A stretch of 64,000 nt of DNA, taken from the NCBI RefSeq assembly GCF_006352475.1, contig NZ_VCMZ01000001.1, positions 186,001 through 250,000 of the forward strand, given 5' to 3'. The translations under genes and the position numbers were made by a program. Origin of the DNA: Acinetobacter pullicarnis (GTDB taxonomy: Bacteria; Pseudomonadota; Gammaproteobacteria; Pseudomonadales; Moraxellaceae). This document shows, one piece after another, positions 56,081-64,000 of the stretch (its first letter is position 1; every line of letters begins with the position of its first letter). Under the pieces are notes generated by a model. It was not told the DNA's origin, did not search any database, and saw nothing but the letters and a program-made list of their open reading frames with translations.

Positions 56081-57493
56081 TTAAACCTGGTTTAGATCTT
56101 TATTTTTATTTATTATCCATGGTTTTAGTGTAATGCGTTTTCTTGTTACGATTAAGCTTAGCGCCAAGATAAATGTGGTTACACCCAAGGTAAGGAAGGT
56201 TTCATATCTAAAGTTCGGTGAGATGAACATATAACCCAACACGGCTAAGATCGCAAAAATGACAATCCAAGTGAGCCATGGGAATAGCCACATTTTAAAT
56301 TGTGGGAATACACCATTTTGCTCCATTTGAGTACGCATTCTGAGTTGAGTCACAGCAATCACCAAATAAACCATTAATGCAATTGCACCAGTGGTGGAGA
56401 GTAAAAAGCTAAACACTTGACCAGGGAACGCGTAGTTTGCATAACAACCAACAAAGCCTGCAACACTTGAAGCAAGAACCGCAATTTTTGGTACACCCGT
56501 CTTGGTCACGTTGGTTACTGCTTTCGGTGCATCATTTCGTGTTCCTAATGAAAACAGCATTCTGGAGGCAATATAAATTCCGGTGTTCATACAGCTACAC
56601 ACGGCAACAAAGACTACAAAGTCAATAATGATTTTAGTCCCTGGGACATTTAATACCGATAAAACATATTGGAAGGTACCCATTTCAACTAAGCCTGGAG
56701 ACTTCCAATCAACCAATGCAACCACAAGGAAAATAGAGAGTAAATAAAACAGCGCGATGCGGTAAATCACCAGATTAGTGGCTTTGCGAATCTTCTCTTG
56801 TGGGTTTTTCGATTCGGCCGCTGCAATAGAAACAACTTCAGCGCCAAAAAATGAAAAGATTGTGATTAAAATACCGGTTAAAACTGCACCAAAACCGTTT
56901 GGCATGAAGCCACCGCTTTGGTAAAGATTAGAAACACCACTAACATCTGCTAATGGCCAAAAACCAAATACTGCCATGAGTGCAACAATGATAAAGGCAA
57001 TAATGGCAACAACTTTAATCAGTGCAAACCAAAATTCAAATTCACCAAAGTTCTTAACGTTCATTAGATTACTTAACGTTAATACAAACATAATGGCGAC
57101 GGCAAAGCTCCAAGACGGAATACTGGGGATATAGGTATGTAGAATTTCAGCGCCAGCAATTGCTTCTACAGGAATAATTAAAACCCAAAACCACCAGTAT
57201 AACCAGCCAATGGTAAAGCCTGCCCATGGGCCAATTGCAGTACTGGCATAGGTTGAAAATGAACCTGAGTCAGGTTGAATAACTGCCATTTCACCGAGCA
57301 TTCGCATGACTAAAAAAACCAGCAAACCTGTGAGTGCATAAGAAATAATAATTGCTGGGCCCGCTGTTTGGATGGCGGTCGCTGAACCAATAAATAGCCC
57401 AGCACCGATAATTCCACCAATCGTGATCATACCGATTTGTCGGTTTGACAAGCTCTCTGCAAGTTTTGGGGATTTTTCCGAAATATTACTCAT
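56081..57493 (-). CDS. Amino-acid permease (APC superfamily, AAT family), second copy
   Basis: A 470-residue, twelve-helix permease: LSNRQIGMITIGGIIGAGLF, QPDSGSFSTYASTAIGPWAG, FFGAEVVSIAAAESKNPQEK and MNTGIYIASRMLFSLGTRND. ATG at 57493 with AAAAGGGAAAAG upstream is chosen over an upstream in-frame ATG at 57556 that lacks family similarity. Related to the 54485-55879 permease but separated from it by its own terminator, so it is transcribed alone. GABA, lysine or proline-type substrates are typical; the exact one is unknown. Confidence 0.88.
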   Translation of the reverse strand: MSNISEKSPKLAESLSNRQIGMITIGGIIGAGLFIGSATAIQTAGPAIIISYALTGLLVFLVMRMLGEMAVIQPDSGSFSTYASTAIGPWAGFTIGWLYWWFWVLIIPVEAIAGAEILHTYIPSIPSWSFAVAIMFVLTLSNLMNVKNFGEFEFWFALIKVVAIIAFIIVALMAVFGFWPLADVSGVSNLYQSGGFMPNGFGAVLTGILITIFSFFGAEVVSIAAAESKNPQEKIRKATNLVIYRIALFYLLSIFLVVALVDWKSPGLVEMGTFQYVLSVLNVPGTKIIIDFVVFVAVCSCMNTGIYIASRMLFSLGTRNDAPKAVTNVTKTGVPKIAVLASSVAGFVGCYANYAFPGQVFSFLLSTTGAIALMVYLVIAVTQLRMRTQMEQNGVFPQFKMWLFPWLTWIVIFAILAVLGYMFISPNFRYETFLTLGVTTFILALSLIVTRKRITLKPWIINKNKDLNQV

Positions 57494-58175
57494 TCTTTTC
57501 CCTTTTATGCAATTCATGGATAATGCATTCAGCGCGGCGAAAATATATTGCAGCAACGTTGAATCGAATCAAAATCTCTTTTAAATATCAGCATCCATGC
57601 TTCTGCATTTAAAATTTAAATATTAATTTGAGTATGGTTTTTATCAGACTTGGGTACAAACGAAAAATTGGAATACCGGTATAACTTATTTTCAAAAATA
57701 AATATAAGCGATTTGCTTTTATTTTAAAATTTATTTTAAGATATTAATTAAAAGATTTTATTATTAAATCTGTTTGTTACTTACTATTTTAAATAAATAC
57801 TTGTTCTTATGCAGTCTAGGGGCTTATATCATAAGGTGGTTTGCTTGGCTTGGTCTTTTTTTATACATTATTTTGCTGCAGTTGGATGAATGGAAATACA
57901 GAAATATTTAAATTTAAATTTTTAAAACTACATTGTTTAGATTTTAAGCCTGATTTTGATTACGTCATCCATTTTATAAACTTATGTGAGTATTATCGTT
58001 TGCTAGAACTTCGATTCTTTTTATAAAATGGTTTTGAACAGCCTGTTGATTTCAATCATGATCGAAATTCGATCGAGGTTGGGCATGTGGAAACCACGAC
58101 CAAAACCAAAACCAAAACCAAAACGGTTTCAGCTTTGATTTTGGTTTGTCTATGGATCGAATACGCGATGCAGCG
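57494..58175. other. Intergenic region with palindrome and hexamer repeat
   Basis: About 680 bp with no convincing gene; a 61-codon open frame at 57841-58026 lacks a ribosome binding site and looks random. It contains the 10-bp palindrome ATACCGGTAT at 57673-57682 upstream of the permease gene, and a short tandem repeat (next entry) just past the end of the carboxylase gene. Confidence 0.5.
58101..58124. repeat. Tandem CAAAAC hexamer, four units
   Basis: Four perfect CAAAAC units, with partial units at the edges, lie about 50 bp beyond the stop of the biotin carboxylase gene. On the transcript strand the repeat reads GTTTTG and could pair with a CCAAAA upstream near 58140, giving a terminator-like hairpin. 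Copy number may vary by slippage. Confidence 0.7.
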
Positions 58176-59945
58176 TTATACGATCTTGGCAATCAAATGA
58201 TCGGCTTGGCAGGTCGTGGTTTGCGTTGATAAGATTTCAATCTTACCTGAACAATGTGCCAATACTGGCACTTCCATTTTCATGGCTTCCATAATCGCCA
58301 CCACTTGACCTTCTTCGACTTGCTGACCGTGTTCAACTTTCCATGCGCTGATCATGCCGCTAATCGGTGCCAGTAAATGCTCTGGTTGTAGCTCAAGTGC
58401 GGGCGCAATTTCGGTTGATGTTGCAGCAGGATTTGCACCTTGCGCAAAGAGGTTGGCGGGTAGGCCTAGACGATGTAATTTCCCATCGATTTCCATATAG
58501 CTGAGCAATAACGGTTGTTTCTGATTTGGAATACTGCGTTTGACTGGGGCTAAAACTTGTTTAAAGTCATTTTCAATCCAACGGGTATGGACTTTAAATT
58601 CATCGGTGAAATCAGCTTCATTTAATACGGCACGATGAAAATCCAGTACCGAGGCAATGCCTTCGATTTTAAATTGCTTTAAAGCACGTTTGGCACGTGC
58701 GATGGCAATGTCACGGGTCGGCCCAGTGACAATGAGTTTGGCCATCAGTGAATCAAAATGACTCGATACCAATGAACCGCTACGCACGCCTGTTTCAATT
58801 CGCACGCCATTGCCGGTTGGTGCTTCAAATAAATGGATGTGACCAAATGCAGGAATAAAGCCGCGGCTTGGATCTTCAGCATTGATGCGGAATTCAATCG
58901 CATGGCCTTGTGCTTTGGGCGTGGCTTGAATGGAAAGTTCATGTCCCAGTGCGACACGGATTTGTTCCACCACCAAATCAACGTTTGTGGTGGCTTCGGT
59001 CACTGGATGTTCGACTTGCAAACGGGTATTCACTTCTAAAAAAGACAGTTTGCCATCACGACTTAATAAATACTCCACTGTGCCTGCACCAACATAGTCA
59101 GCAGCCTGACAGATGGCTTTGGCTGAGCTGAGGATTTCTTGGTAGGTGCTCTCGCTGATAAATGGGGCAGGGGCTTCTTCAACCAGTTTTTGATTGCGAC
59201 GTTGTAAAGAACAATCACGGGTACCGAGTACCACCACATTGCCGTGTTGATCGGCAATCACTTGTGCTTCAAGATGGCGCGGTCGATCTAAGTATTGTTC
59301 GACAAAGCATTCACCACGACCGAAAGCAGCCAAGGCTTCACGTACCGCAGAGTCGTATTGCTCTTTGACTTCTTCAAGTTTCCACACCACTTTTAGCCCA
59401 CGACCACCGCCACCAAAGGCGGCTTTAATCGCAATGGGTAAACCATATTGTTTGGCAAAATCTAAGGCTTCATCTGCATGCTTTAATGGGTCTTGGGTGC
59501 CTTGAACCAAGGGTGCACCGACAGAGGCTGCAATTTTACGTGCTGCGATTTTATCGCCTAAGTTTTCAATGGCACTTGGTGATGGCCCAATCCATTTGAG
59601 TCCAGCATCAATCACTGCTTGTGCAAATTCGGCACGCTCAGACAAGAAGCCATAACCTGGGTGAATCATGGTGGCTTTGGATTTTTTTGCGATTTCGATA
59701 ATCGCAGCAATATTTAAATAGGTGTCTTTTGCGGTTGCGCCTGCCAGTCCCCAAGCTTCATCTGCCAGTTCAACATGCATGCTTTCAATGTCATCATCGG
59801 CATAGATGGCAACCGAAGCAATGCCCATGTCGGCACAAGCTTGAATGATGCGAACTGCGATTTCACCACGATTGGCGATCAGTAATTTCTCAGGCAATTG
59901 TTGATCCGTGTTTGGTTTTTCAATGCTTGTTTTTTCAGTGCTCAT
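58176..59945 (-). CDS. Biotin carboxylase with biotin-carrier domain (pxp-linked)
   Basis: A 589-residue two-part enzyme. Residues about 18-465 are a biotin carboxylase: LLIANRGEIAVRIIQACADM, MIHPGYGFLSE, ATP-grasp loop AAFGGGGRGLKVV, FLEVNTRLQVEHPVTE. Residues about 515-589 are a biotinyl domain with the biotin lysine in MEAMKMEVP. It resembles AccC/PccA-type proteins but sits at the end of a pxp cluster. The start codon overlaps the end of the PxpB-PxpC gene, so they are translated together. Substrate not known; a partnership with PxpB-PxpC as carboxyltransferase-like part is inferred. Confidence 0.88.
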   Translation of the reverse strand: MSTEKTSIEKPNTDQQLPEKLLIANRGEIAVRIIQACADMGIASVAIYADDDIESMHVELADEAWGLAGATAKDTYLNIAAIIEIAKKSKATMIHPGYGFLSERAEFAQAVIDAGLKWIGPSPSAIENLGDKIAARKIAASVGAPLVQGTQDPLKHADEALDFAKQYGLPIAIKAAFGGGGRGLKVVWKLEEVKEQYDSAVREALAAFGRGECFVEQYLDRPRHLEAQVIADQHGNVVVLGTRDCSLQRRNQKLVEEAPAPFISESTYQEILSSAKAICQAADYVGAGTVEYLLSRDGKLSFLEVNTRLQVEHPVTEATTNVDLVVEQIRVALGHELSIQATPKAQGHAIEFRINAEDPSRGFIPAFGHIHLFEAPTGNGVRIETGVRSGSLVSSHFDSLMAKLIVTGPTRDIAIARAKRALKQFKIEGIASVLDFHRAVLNEADFTDEFKVHTRWIENDFKQVLAPVKRSIPNQKQPLLLSYMEIDGKLHRLGLPANLFAQGANPAATSTEIAPALELQPEHLLAPISGMISAWKVEHGQQVEEGQVVAIMEAMKMEVPVLAHCSGKIEILSTQTTTCQADHLIAKIV

Positions 59946-61551
59946 ATCCATTCTCAATTTTTTCAAATTCTTTAATTTTGTTGAATTTAATCTGGCAACC
60001 CACCGGGATTTGCGCCAATAGATCCCAATGATGTTTGGCAACCGATGCGATGACCGGATAACCGCCCGTCAAAGGATGATCATTCATAAATAAAACCGGC
60101 TGGCCGCTCGATGGAATTTGCAGTGCGCCAATTGCAGTGGCCTCACTTTCCAACTCATGGCTGATGCACCGTACCAAAGGAATGGCACCTGCCAAGCGCA
60201 GTCCGACCCGATTACTTTCATTGGTGACCAACCACAGTTGTTGGCACAATCGATCTACACTGTCAGGCTCAAACCAGTCGGTGCGTGGGCCCATGACTAT
60301 GTCCAATTCAACCGTTTCACCCGCGATTGGGAGGTAGGTTGGGGCAGTTTCATGGCTGATGTTGCTGGTGGTGGCATTGCCCTGATACAGCACATCACCG
60401 ACTTTTAATGGTGCTGGTCCAAGCACGGCCAAGCTATCAAATGAATAGCTATTTAAAACGGGCTTAAGCGCAAAACCACCCCGAATCGACAAATAGTTGC
60501 GCAGCCCAGCGGTTGGGGTTTGTATATGAAATTCATCGCCAACATCTAAGGCTATCGGCTGGCAACTGGCAAAATCGGCAGTTTGCCCATCGACAAATTT
60601 CACCCGAATATTGGAAATTGCACCGGTCACAGCCAAAATGACTGCCGCCTGTACTTTGGCTTTTAAGCCACCGTTTAATAGTTCAATCACAGCGGTGTTG
60701 ATTGGATTGCCAACAATGCGATTGGCCAGATGCATGGATGCAAGATCGAGGGCACCAGCCGAACCGACACCAATCTTGCTTTGATTAAAACGACCTTCAT
60801 CCTGCATCAGCATCTGTAGACTGGCTGCGGTAATTTTAAACACAGCTGCGCTGGTCATGGCTTCTGTTGGATGAATCTGCACAGGCACAGAAACCGACAC
60901 GGGGGCATGGGTTTTATCTTCAAAATGAACCTGCATTCCCGGCAACAACAATGCAGGATTTTTACGCTGCAAATCCCACATTTTTTCGGTGGCTGTGCCG
61001 ATTAATTGCCAGCCCCCCGGAGAATCTTTGGGATAAATACCCGAATATTGTCCCGCCAGTCCAAGTGAACTGGCAGGGATTTTTTTACGTGGCACGGCCA
61101 AGCGCGGAATATCGCTAAAGGGACGATCTGGACTACTCAGATAAGCAAAACCTGGCGCAAAACCAATGAATGCCACCTGCCACAGACTACGCTGATGTTT
61201 TAAAATGACATCGGCAACCGATAAGCCTTGTAAGGTCGCAACTTGGGCCAAGTCTTCACCGTCATAACGAATTGGGATAATGACTTCTTGCTGCTTGTGT
61301 ATCTGGGCTGACTCAATCTGTAGGGCATTGATGGCTGATGCCAAGACTTGGAAATTACTTTCCAACTCATTAAAAAACACCAAGATGGTTTTGGCCGCTG
61401 GAATACAGTCTTTTATGCCCTTGAGTTGTACCGTTTGCAATTGACGATACAGCGCCATAGTCTCTGCTAAACTTGAAAGTTCAATCAAAAAGCAATCGGC
61501 ATTGACGGATAAAAATCGCATAAGCTGATCCTTAATGATTAACTGATCCAC
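59935..61551 (-). CDS. Fused PxpB-PxpC (KipI-KipA; 5-oxoprolinase/carboxyltransferase-like)
   Basis: A 538-residue fusion. About 1-225 is KipI/PxpB ([49 protein letters not shown]). About 230-530 is KipA/PxpC ([62 protein letters not shown]). The same pair of domains forms the carboxyltransferase of urea carboxylase. With PxpA it makes the ATP-dependent 5-oxoprolinase. The gene overlaps both neighbours (13 bp upstream, 11 bp downstream), so the four genes work as one operon. The separate KipI and KipA subunits of most bacteria are joined here. Confidence 0.9.
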   Translation of the reverse strand: MDQLIIKDQLMRFLSVNADCFLIELSSLAETMALYRQLQTVQLKGIKDCIPAAKTILVFFNELESNFQVLASAINALQIESAQIHKQQEVIIPIRYDGEDLAQVATLQGLSVADVILKHQRSLWQVAFIGFAPGFAYLSSPDRPFSDIPRLAVPRKKIPASSLGLAGQYSGIYPKDSPGGWQLIGTATEKMWDLQRKNPALLLPGMQVHFEDKTHAPVSVSVPVQIHPTEAMTSAAVFKITAASLQMLMQDEGRFNQSKIGVGSAGALDLASMHLANRIVGNPINTAVIELLNGGLKAKVQAAVILAVTGAISNIRVKFVDGQTADFASCQPIALDVGDEFHIQTPTAGLRNYLSIRGGFALKPVLNSYSFDSLAVLGPAPLKVGDVLYQGNATTSNISHETAPTYLPIAGETVELDIVMGPRTDWFEPDSVDRLCQQLWLVTNESNRVGLRLAGAIPLVRCISHELESEATAIGALQIPSSGQPVLFMNDHPLTGGYPVIASVAKHHWDLLAQIPVGCQIKFNKIKEFEKIENGYEH

Positions 61552-62345
61552 GCCTGATCTGGGATGTCGGTAATCAACATATGACCAGGTGCATGGCTAA
61601 TCGCAAATGGAATTTTAGAGTTCATCACGGCTGCTTGTGGTGTCACGCCACAGGCCCAAAATACGGGGATTTCACCGGCTTCAATCCGTGAGGCCTCACC
61701 AAAATCGGGTTGCTGAATAGCTTGAATCCCCAAGCTTTCCGGATGGCCAATATGTACAGGAGCACCATGCACGCTTGGCATACGCGCGGTAATTTTGACC
61801 GCTTCGGCAATTTGATTTGAGGCGATTGGACGCATCGAAACCACCATGTTGCCGGAAATGCGTCCAGCAGGACGGCAAGCGATATTGCTTAAGTACATCG
61901 GCACATTGGTCTTGTCCTGAATATGCCGCACCTCAATGCCGGCATCCTGCAATGCGGTTTCAAAGGAGAAACTACAGCCGATCAGAAAAGTCACAAGGTC
62001 AGGATGTGCGTGATAAAGATCAGATGCATCGGTAACTTCATCGACCATTTCGCCATCTTTCCAAATGCGATAGCGTGGAAAATCGGTGCGAATATCAGAA
62101 TCTTGTGCCAGTTGCGTGGCATATACGCCTTCTTCTAAGACATCTAATACTGGGCAGCTTTGCGGATTACGCTGTGCGTACAGCAGAAAGTCATAGGCCC
62201 AGTCTTTGGGCACCGAGATCATATTGACTTGGGTCATTCCGGGCGCCATGCCTGCGGTGGGTTGATCAAACCCCGCACGGATTTGATGGCGTGCCGCAAG
62301 CGCTGCTTCGCGCTGAACTGGATTGGCTTTAAGGTGTTTTGCCAT
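61539..62345 (-). CDS. Putative hydro-lyase, DUF1445 (D-glutamate cyclase-like)
   Basis: A 268-residue protein of the DUF1445 family: [69 protein letters not shown] and [20 protein letters not shown]. Members are annotated as hydro-lyases, and a mitochondrial relative is a D-glutamate cyclase making 5-oxo-D-proline. This links it to the 5-oxoprolinase genes on each side. The stop overlaps the PxpB-PxpC start by 13 bp. Confidence 0.88.
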   Translation of the reverse strand: MAKHLKANPVQREAALAARHQIRAGFDQPTAGMAPGMTQVNMISVPKDWAYDFLLYAQRNPQSCPVLDVLEEGVYATQLAQDSDIRTDFPRYRIWKDGEMVDEVTDASDLYHAHPDLVTFLIGCSFSFETALQDAGIEVRHIQDKTNVPMYLSNIACRPAGRISGNMVVSMRPIASNQIAEAVKITARMPSVHGAPVHIGHPESLGIQAIQQPDFGEASRIEAGEIPVFWACGVTPQAAVMNSKIPFAISHAPGHMLITDIPDQAWIS

Positions 62346-62363
62346 GATGATTTTCCTGATTGC

Positions 62364-63122
62364 TTATGCACAGAATGGGCGAACTTGAATGTTGTTTTTT
62401 AACAATTCAGCTTTGATGGCAGCAGACATTTCCAGTGCGCCATCGGTATCGCCGTGTAGACAAATTGAATCGGCTTGAATTGGGGTAAATACCCCATCAA
62501 TCGAATCCACCCCTCCATTTTTCAGCATGGCGACCACACGTTTTGCCACGAAATCGGTGTCATGTAATACAGCACCGGCTAGGCGACGTGAAACCAAAGA
62601 GCCATCACTGTTATAGGCCCGATCTGCAAAGGCTTCAGAGACCACAGTTAAGCCAGCGGCCTTGGCTTGTGCCACCAAAGGTGAGCCTGCAAGCGCCACC
62701 AGAACCAAGGCTGGGTTATACATTTTGATGGCATCAATTACGGCTGCGGCTTGTGCTGCATTGCTGGCAATGGTGTTGTATAAAGCACCATGAGGTTTGA
62801 CATAGTTCACTTTAGAACCCGCGACTTTGGCGAGTCCATCGAGCGCTGAAATTTGATAGAGCACATCGGCAATCAGCTCATCGCGAGACAAATCCATATT
62901 GCGACGACCAAAGCCAACCAAGTCTGGATAGGCGACATGCGCACCAATGTTAACCCCCAATTGCACAGCGTGTTTAAGGGTGTTTAAAATACCGAGTGGG
63001 TCACCGGCATGAAAGCCACAGGCAATATTGGCACTGCTCACCACAGGGAGAATTTGTGCATCATTGCCCATTTTCCATGAACCGAAACTTTCACCTAAAT
63101 CACTATTTAAATCGACAAACAT
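62364..63122 (-). CDS. pxpA: 5-oxoprolinase subunit PxpA (LamB/YcsF family)
   Basis: A 252-residue LamB/YcsF protein: [63 protein letters not shown] and [12 protein letters not shown]. It is the third component of the PxpABC 5-oxoprolinase that opens 5-oxoproline to glutamate with ATP. 18 bp separate it from the DUF1445 start; it lies 19 bp downstream of the transporter gene. Confidence 0.93.
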   Translation of the reverse strand: MFVDLNSDLGESFGSWKMGNDAQILPVVSSANIACGFHAGDPLGILNTLKHAVQLGVNIGAHVAYPDLVGFGRRNMDLSRDELIADVLYQISALDGLAKVAGSKVNYVKPHGALYNTIASNAAQAAAVIDAIKMYNPALVLVALAGSPLVAQAKAAGLTVVSEAFADRAYNSDGSLVSRRLAGAVLHDTDFVAKRVVAMLKNGGVDSIDGVFTPIQADSICLHGDTDGALEMSAAIKAELLKNNIQVRPFCA

Positions 63123-63141
63123 AGTCTGAAATCCTGATCGC

Positions 63142-64000
63142 TTAGAGTTTGGTTAAGTAGTTAAACACGGTGGTAAATGACATATAGCCCATCCACCACG
63201 TCAGTAAGCAGGTGAGTACACCTAAAATTAGTAACCATTTTGGATAATGATAATTGCCCAACATGTCCTGACGACAAGCGGCAACATACACAAAAATGGT
63301 GAGGCCAATTGGCAAAACTAAGCCATTAAAACCACCCACAAAAATTAATAATCCAGCAGGCGTTGCACCCAGTAGCACATAAAGTAAGAGCGCTAACGAG
63401 ATGAATGTAATGGTGGAATAGTTGCTTTGTTTCGGGGTTAAATTTTTCTTAAATGCGGTAAAGAACGAAACTGAAGTATAGGCGGCACCAATGGTACTGC
63501 TGATCCCCGCGGCCCAGAACACTAAACCAAACAGTTTAAAGCCGAAAGTACCTGCTGCATATTGGAAGGCTTGTGCTGCTGGATTGGCATTGTGGCTGGC
63601 CAAATCAATCGATGCACCGCTTACAATCACGCCCAAAAATGCCAAGAACAAGATATAGCGCACAATCCCAACCACGATAATCCCTTTGGTTGCAGCTCTT
63701 GCGACTTCATCAATATTTTCTGGGCCAACCGCGCCTTTATCGAGTAAACGGTGTGCACCGGCATAACAGATATAACCCCCAACAGTTCCACCGACAATGG
63801 TGGTAATGATGGCAAAATCAATTTGGTCTGGGGCAAAGGTTTGTTGAACTGCTTCGCCAACCGGTGGCATCACGATAAAGGCCACGATCACAATTAAAAT
63901 AATTTTTAGCAATCCCAGCACAATCATACTCTTGTCCATGACAAGCGAGGCTTTACGAGATGCAAAAATCAGAATGGCGAGGGCACCACTTAATACGCCA
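63142..64000 (-). CDS. NRAMP-family transporter (YcsG-like), partial at the right edge
   Basis: The reverse-strand frame ends at 63142 and stays open to 64000, so the N-terminal part lies outside the window; an internal ATG at 63939 is not the true start. The visible 286 residues hold about eight membrane helices with [49 protein letters not shown] and [17 protein letters not shown]. Similar NRAMP-like YcsG proteins are encoded with ycsF/kipI/kipA in Bacillus. In this setting it may import 5-oxoproline or a related substrate rather than a metal (inference). Confidence 0.82.
   Translation of the reverse strand, partial: GVLSGALAILIFASRKASLVMDKSMIVLGLLKIILIVIVAFIVMPPVGEAVQQTFAPDQIDFAIITTIVGGTVGGYICYAGAHRLLDKGAVGPENIDEVARAATKGIIVVGIVRYILFLAFLGVIVSGASIDLASHNANPAAQAFQYAAGTFGFKLFGLVFWAAGISSTIGAAYTSVSFFTAFKKNLTPKQSNYSTITFISLALLLYVLLGATPAGLLIFVGGFNGLVLPIGLTIFVYVAACRQDMLGNYHYPKWLLILGVLTCLLTWWMGYMSFTTVFNYLTKL

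Noticed and set aside
57841..58026. 61-codon open frame between permease and carboxylase genes
   Set aside because: No ribosome binding site, no recognisable similarity and AT-rich random-looking composition.

Overview
The window reads as a chromosomal segment of an Acinetobacter species. Base composition is AT-rich. Two full-length copies of ISAba1, an element typical of A. baumannii and its relatives, are present, and the gene content fits the genus: Bap-like adhesin with a type I exporter, polyphosphate:AMP phosphotransferase, pipecolate pathway and pxp cluster. The species cannot be fixed from sequence alone; the A. calcoaceticus-baumannii complex is plausible. No tRNA, rRNA or CRISPR array was found.

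Region 1 (1-7.9 kb) is a surface-adhesion block. It has the start of an outer-membrane protein gene running off the left edge, a short Bap-like adhesin on the + strand, and convergent with it a three-gene type I secretion operon (TolC-type channel, ABC exporter, HlyD-type adaptor). Region 2 (7.9-25.9 kb) is accessory in character. Two ISAba1 copies with identical predicted proteins lie in opposite orientation, and each has its own perfect 9-bp target duplication. They bracket 14.5 kb, and their outward promoters both fire into it. Inside lie three orphan DNA-binding proteins built from mobile-element parts (a serine recombinase with its nucleophile replaced, and two IS630-type helix-turn-helix proteins without DDE domains). 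These are followed by a 2.1-kb AT-rich void with a perfect 54-bp palindrome centred on a CRP/Vfr-like site, a complete ecpABCDE common-pilus operon with no ecpR, a MocR/GNAT divergent pair, and the polyphosphate:AMP phosphotransferase gene.

Region 3 (26.6-37.2 kb) holds a TetR-controlled tripartite ABC efflux operon (outer-membrane factor, YhiI-like adaptor, RbbA-like double ATPase/permease, YhhJ-like permease), a Na/Pi cotransporter, two near-identical candidate small-RNA genes and a MarC protein. Region 4 (37.5-42.9 kb) is an organosulfur cluster: LysR regulator, SsuD-like monooxygenase, SsuA-like binding protein, thiol dioxygenase and a four-domain rhodanese.

Region 5 (43-57.5 kb) holds an orphan lipoprotein, a PucR regulator, a YddG-like exporter, and genes forming a route from D-lysine through L-pipecolate to 2-aminoadipate (DadA-like dehydrogenase, DpkA-like reductase, AmaA, AmaB) with a LysR regulator and two amino-acid permeases. 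Region 6 (58.2-64 kb) is a pxp (5-oxoprolinase) cluster in which a fused PxpB-PxpC protein sits beside a biotin carboxylase/biotin-carrier protein, PxpA, a DUF1445 hydro-lyase and an NRAMP-type transporter cut by the right edge.
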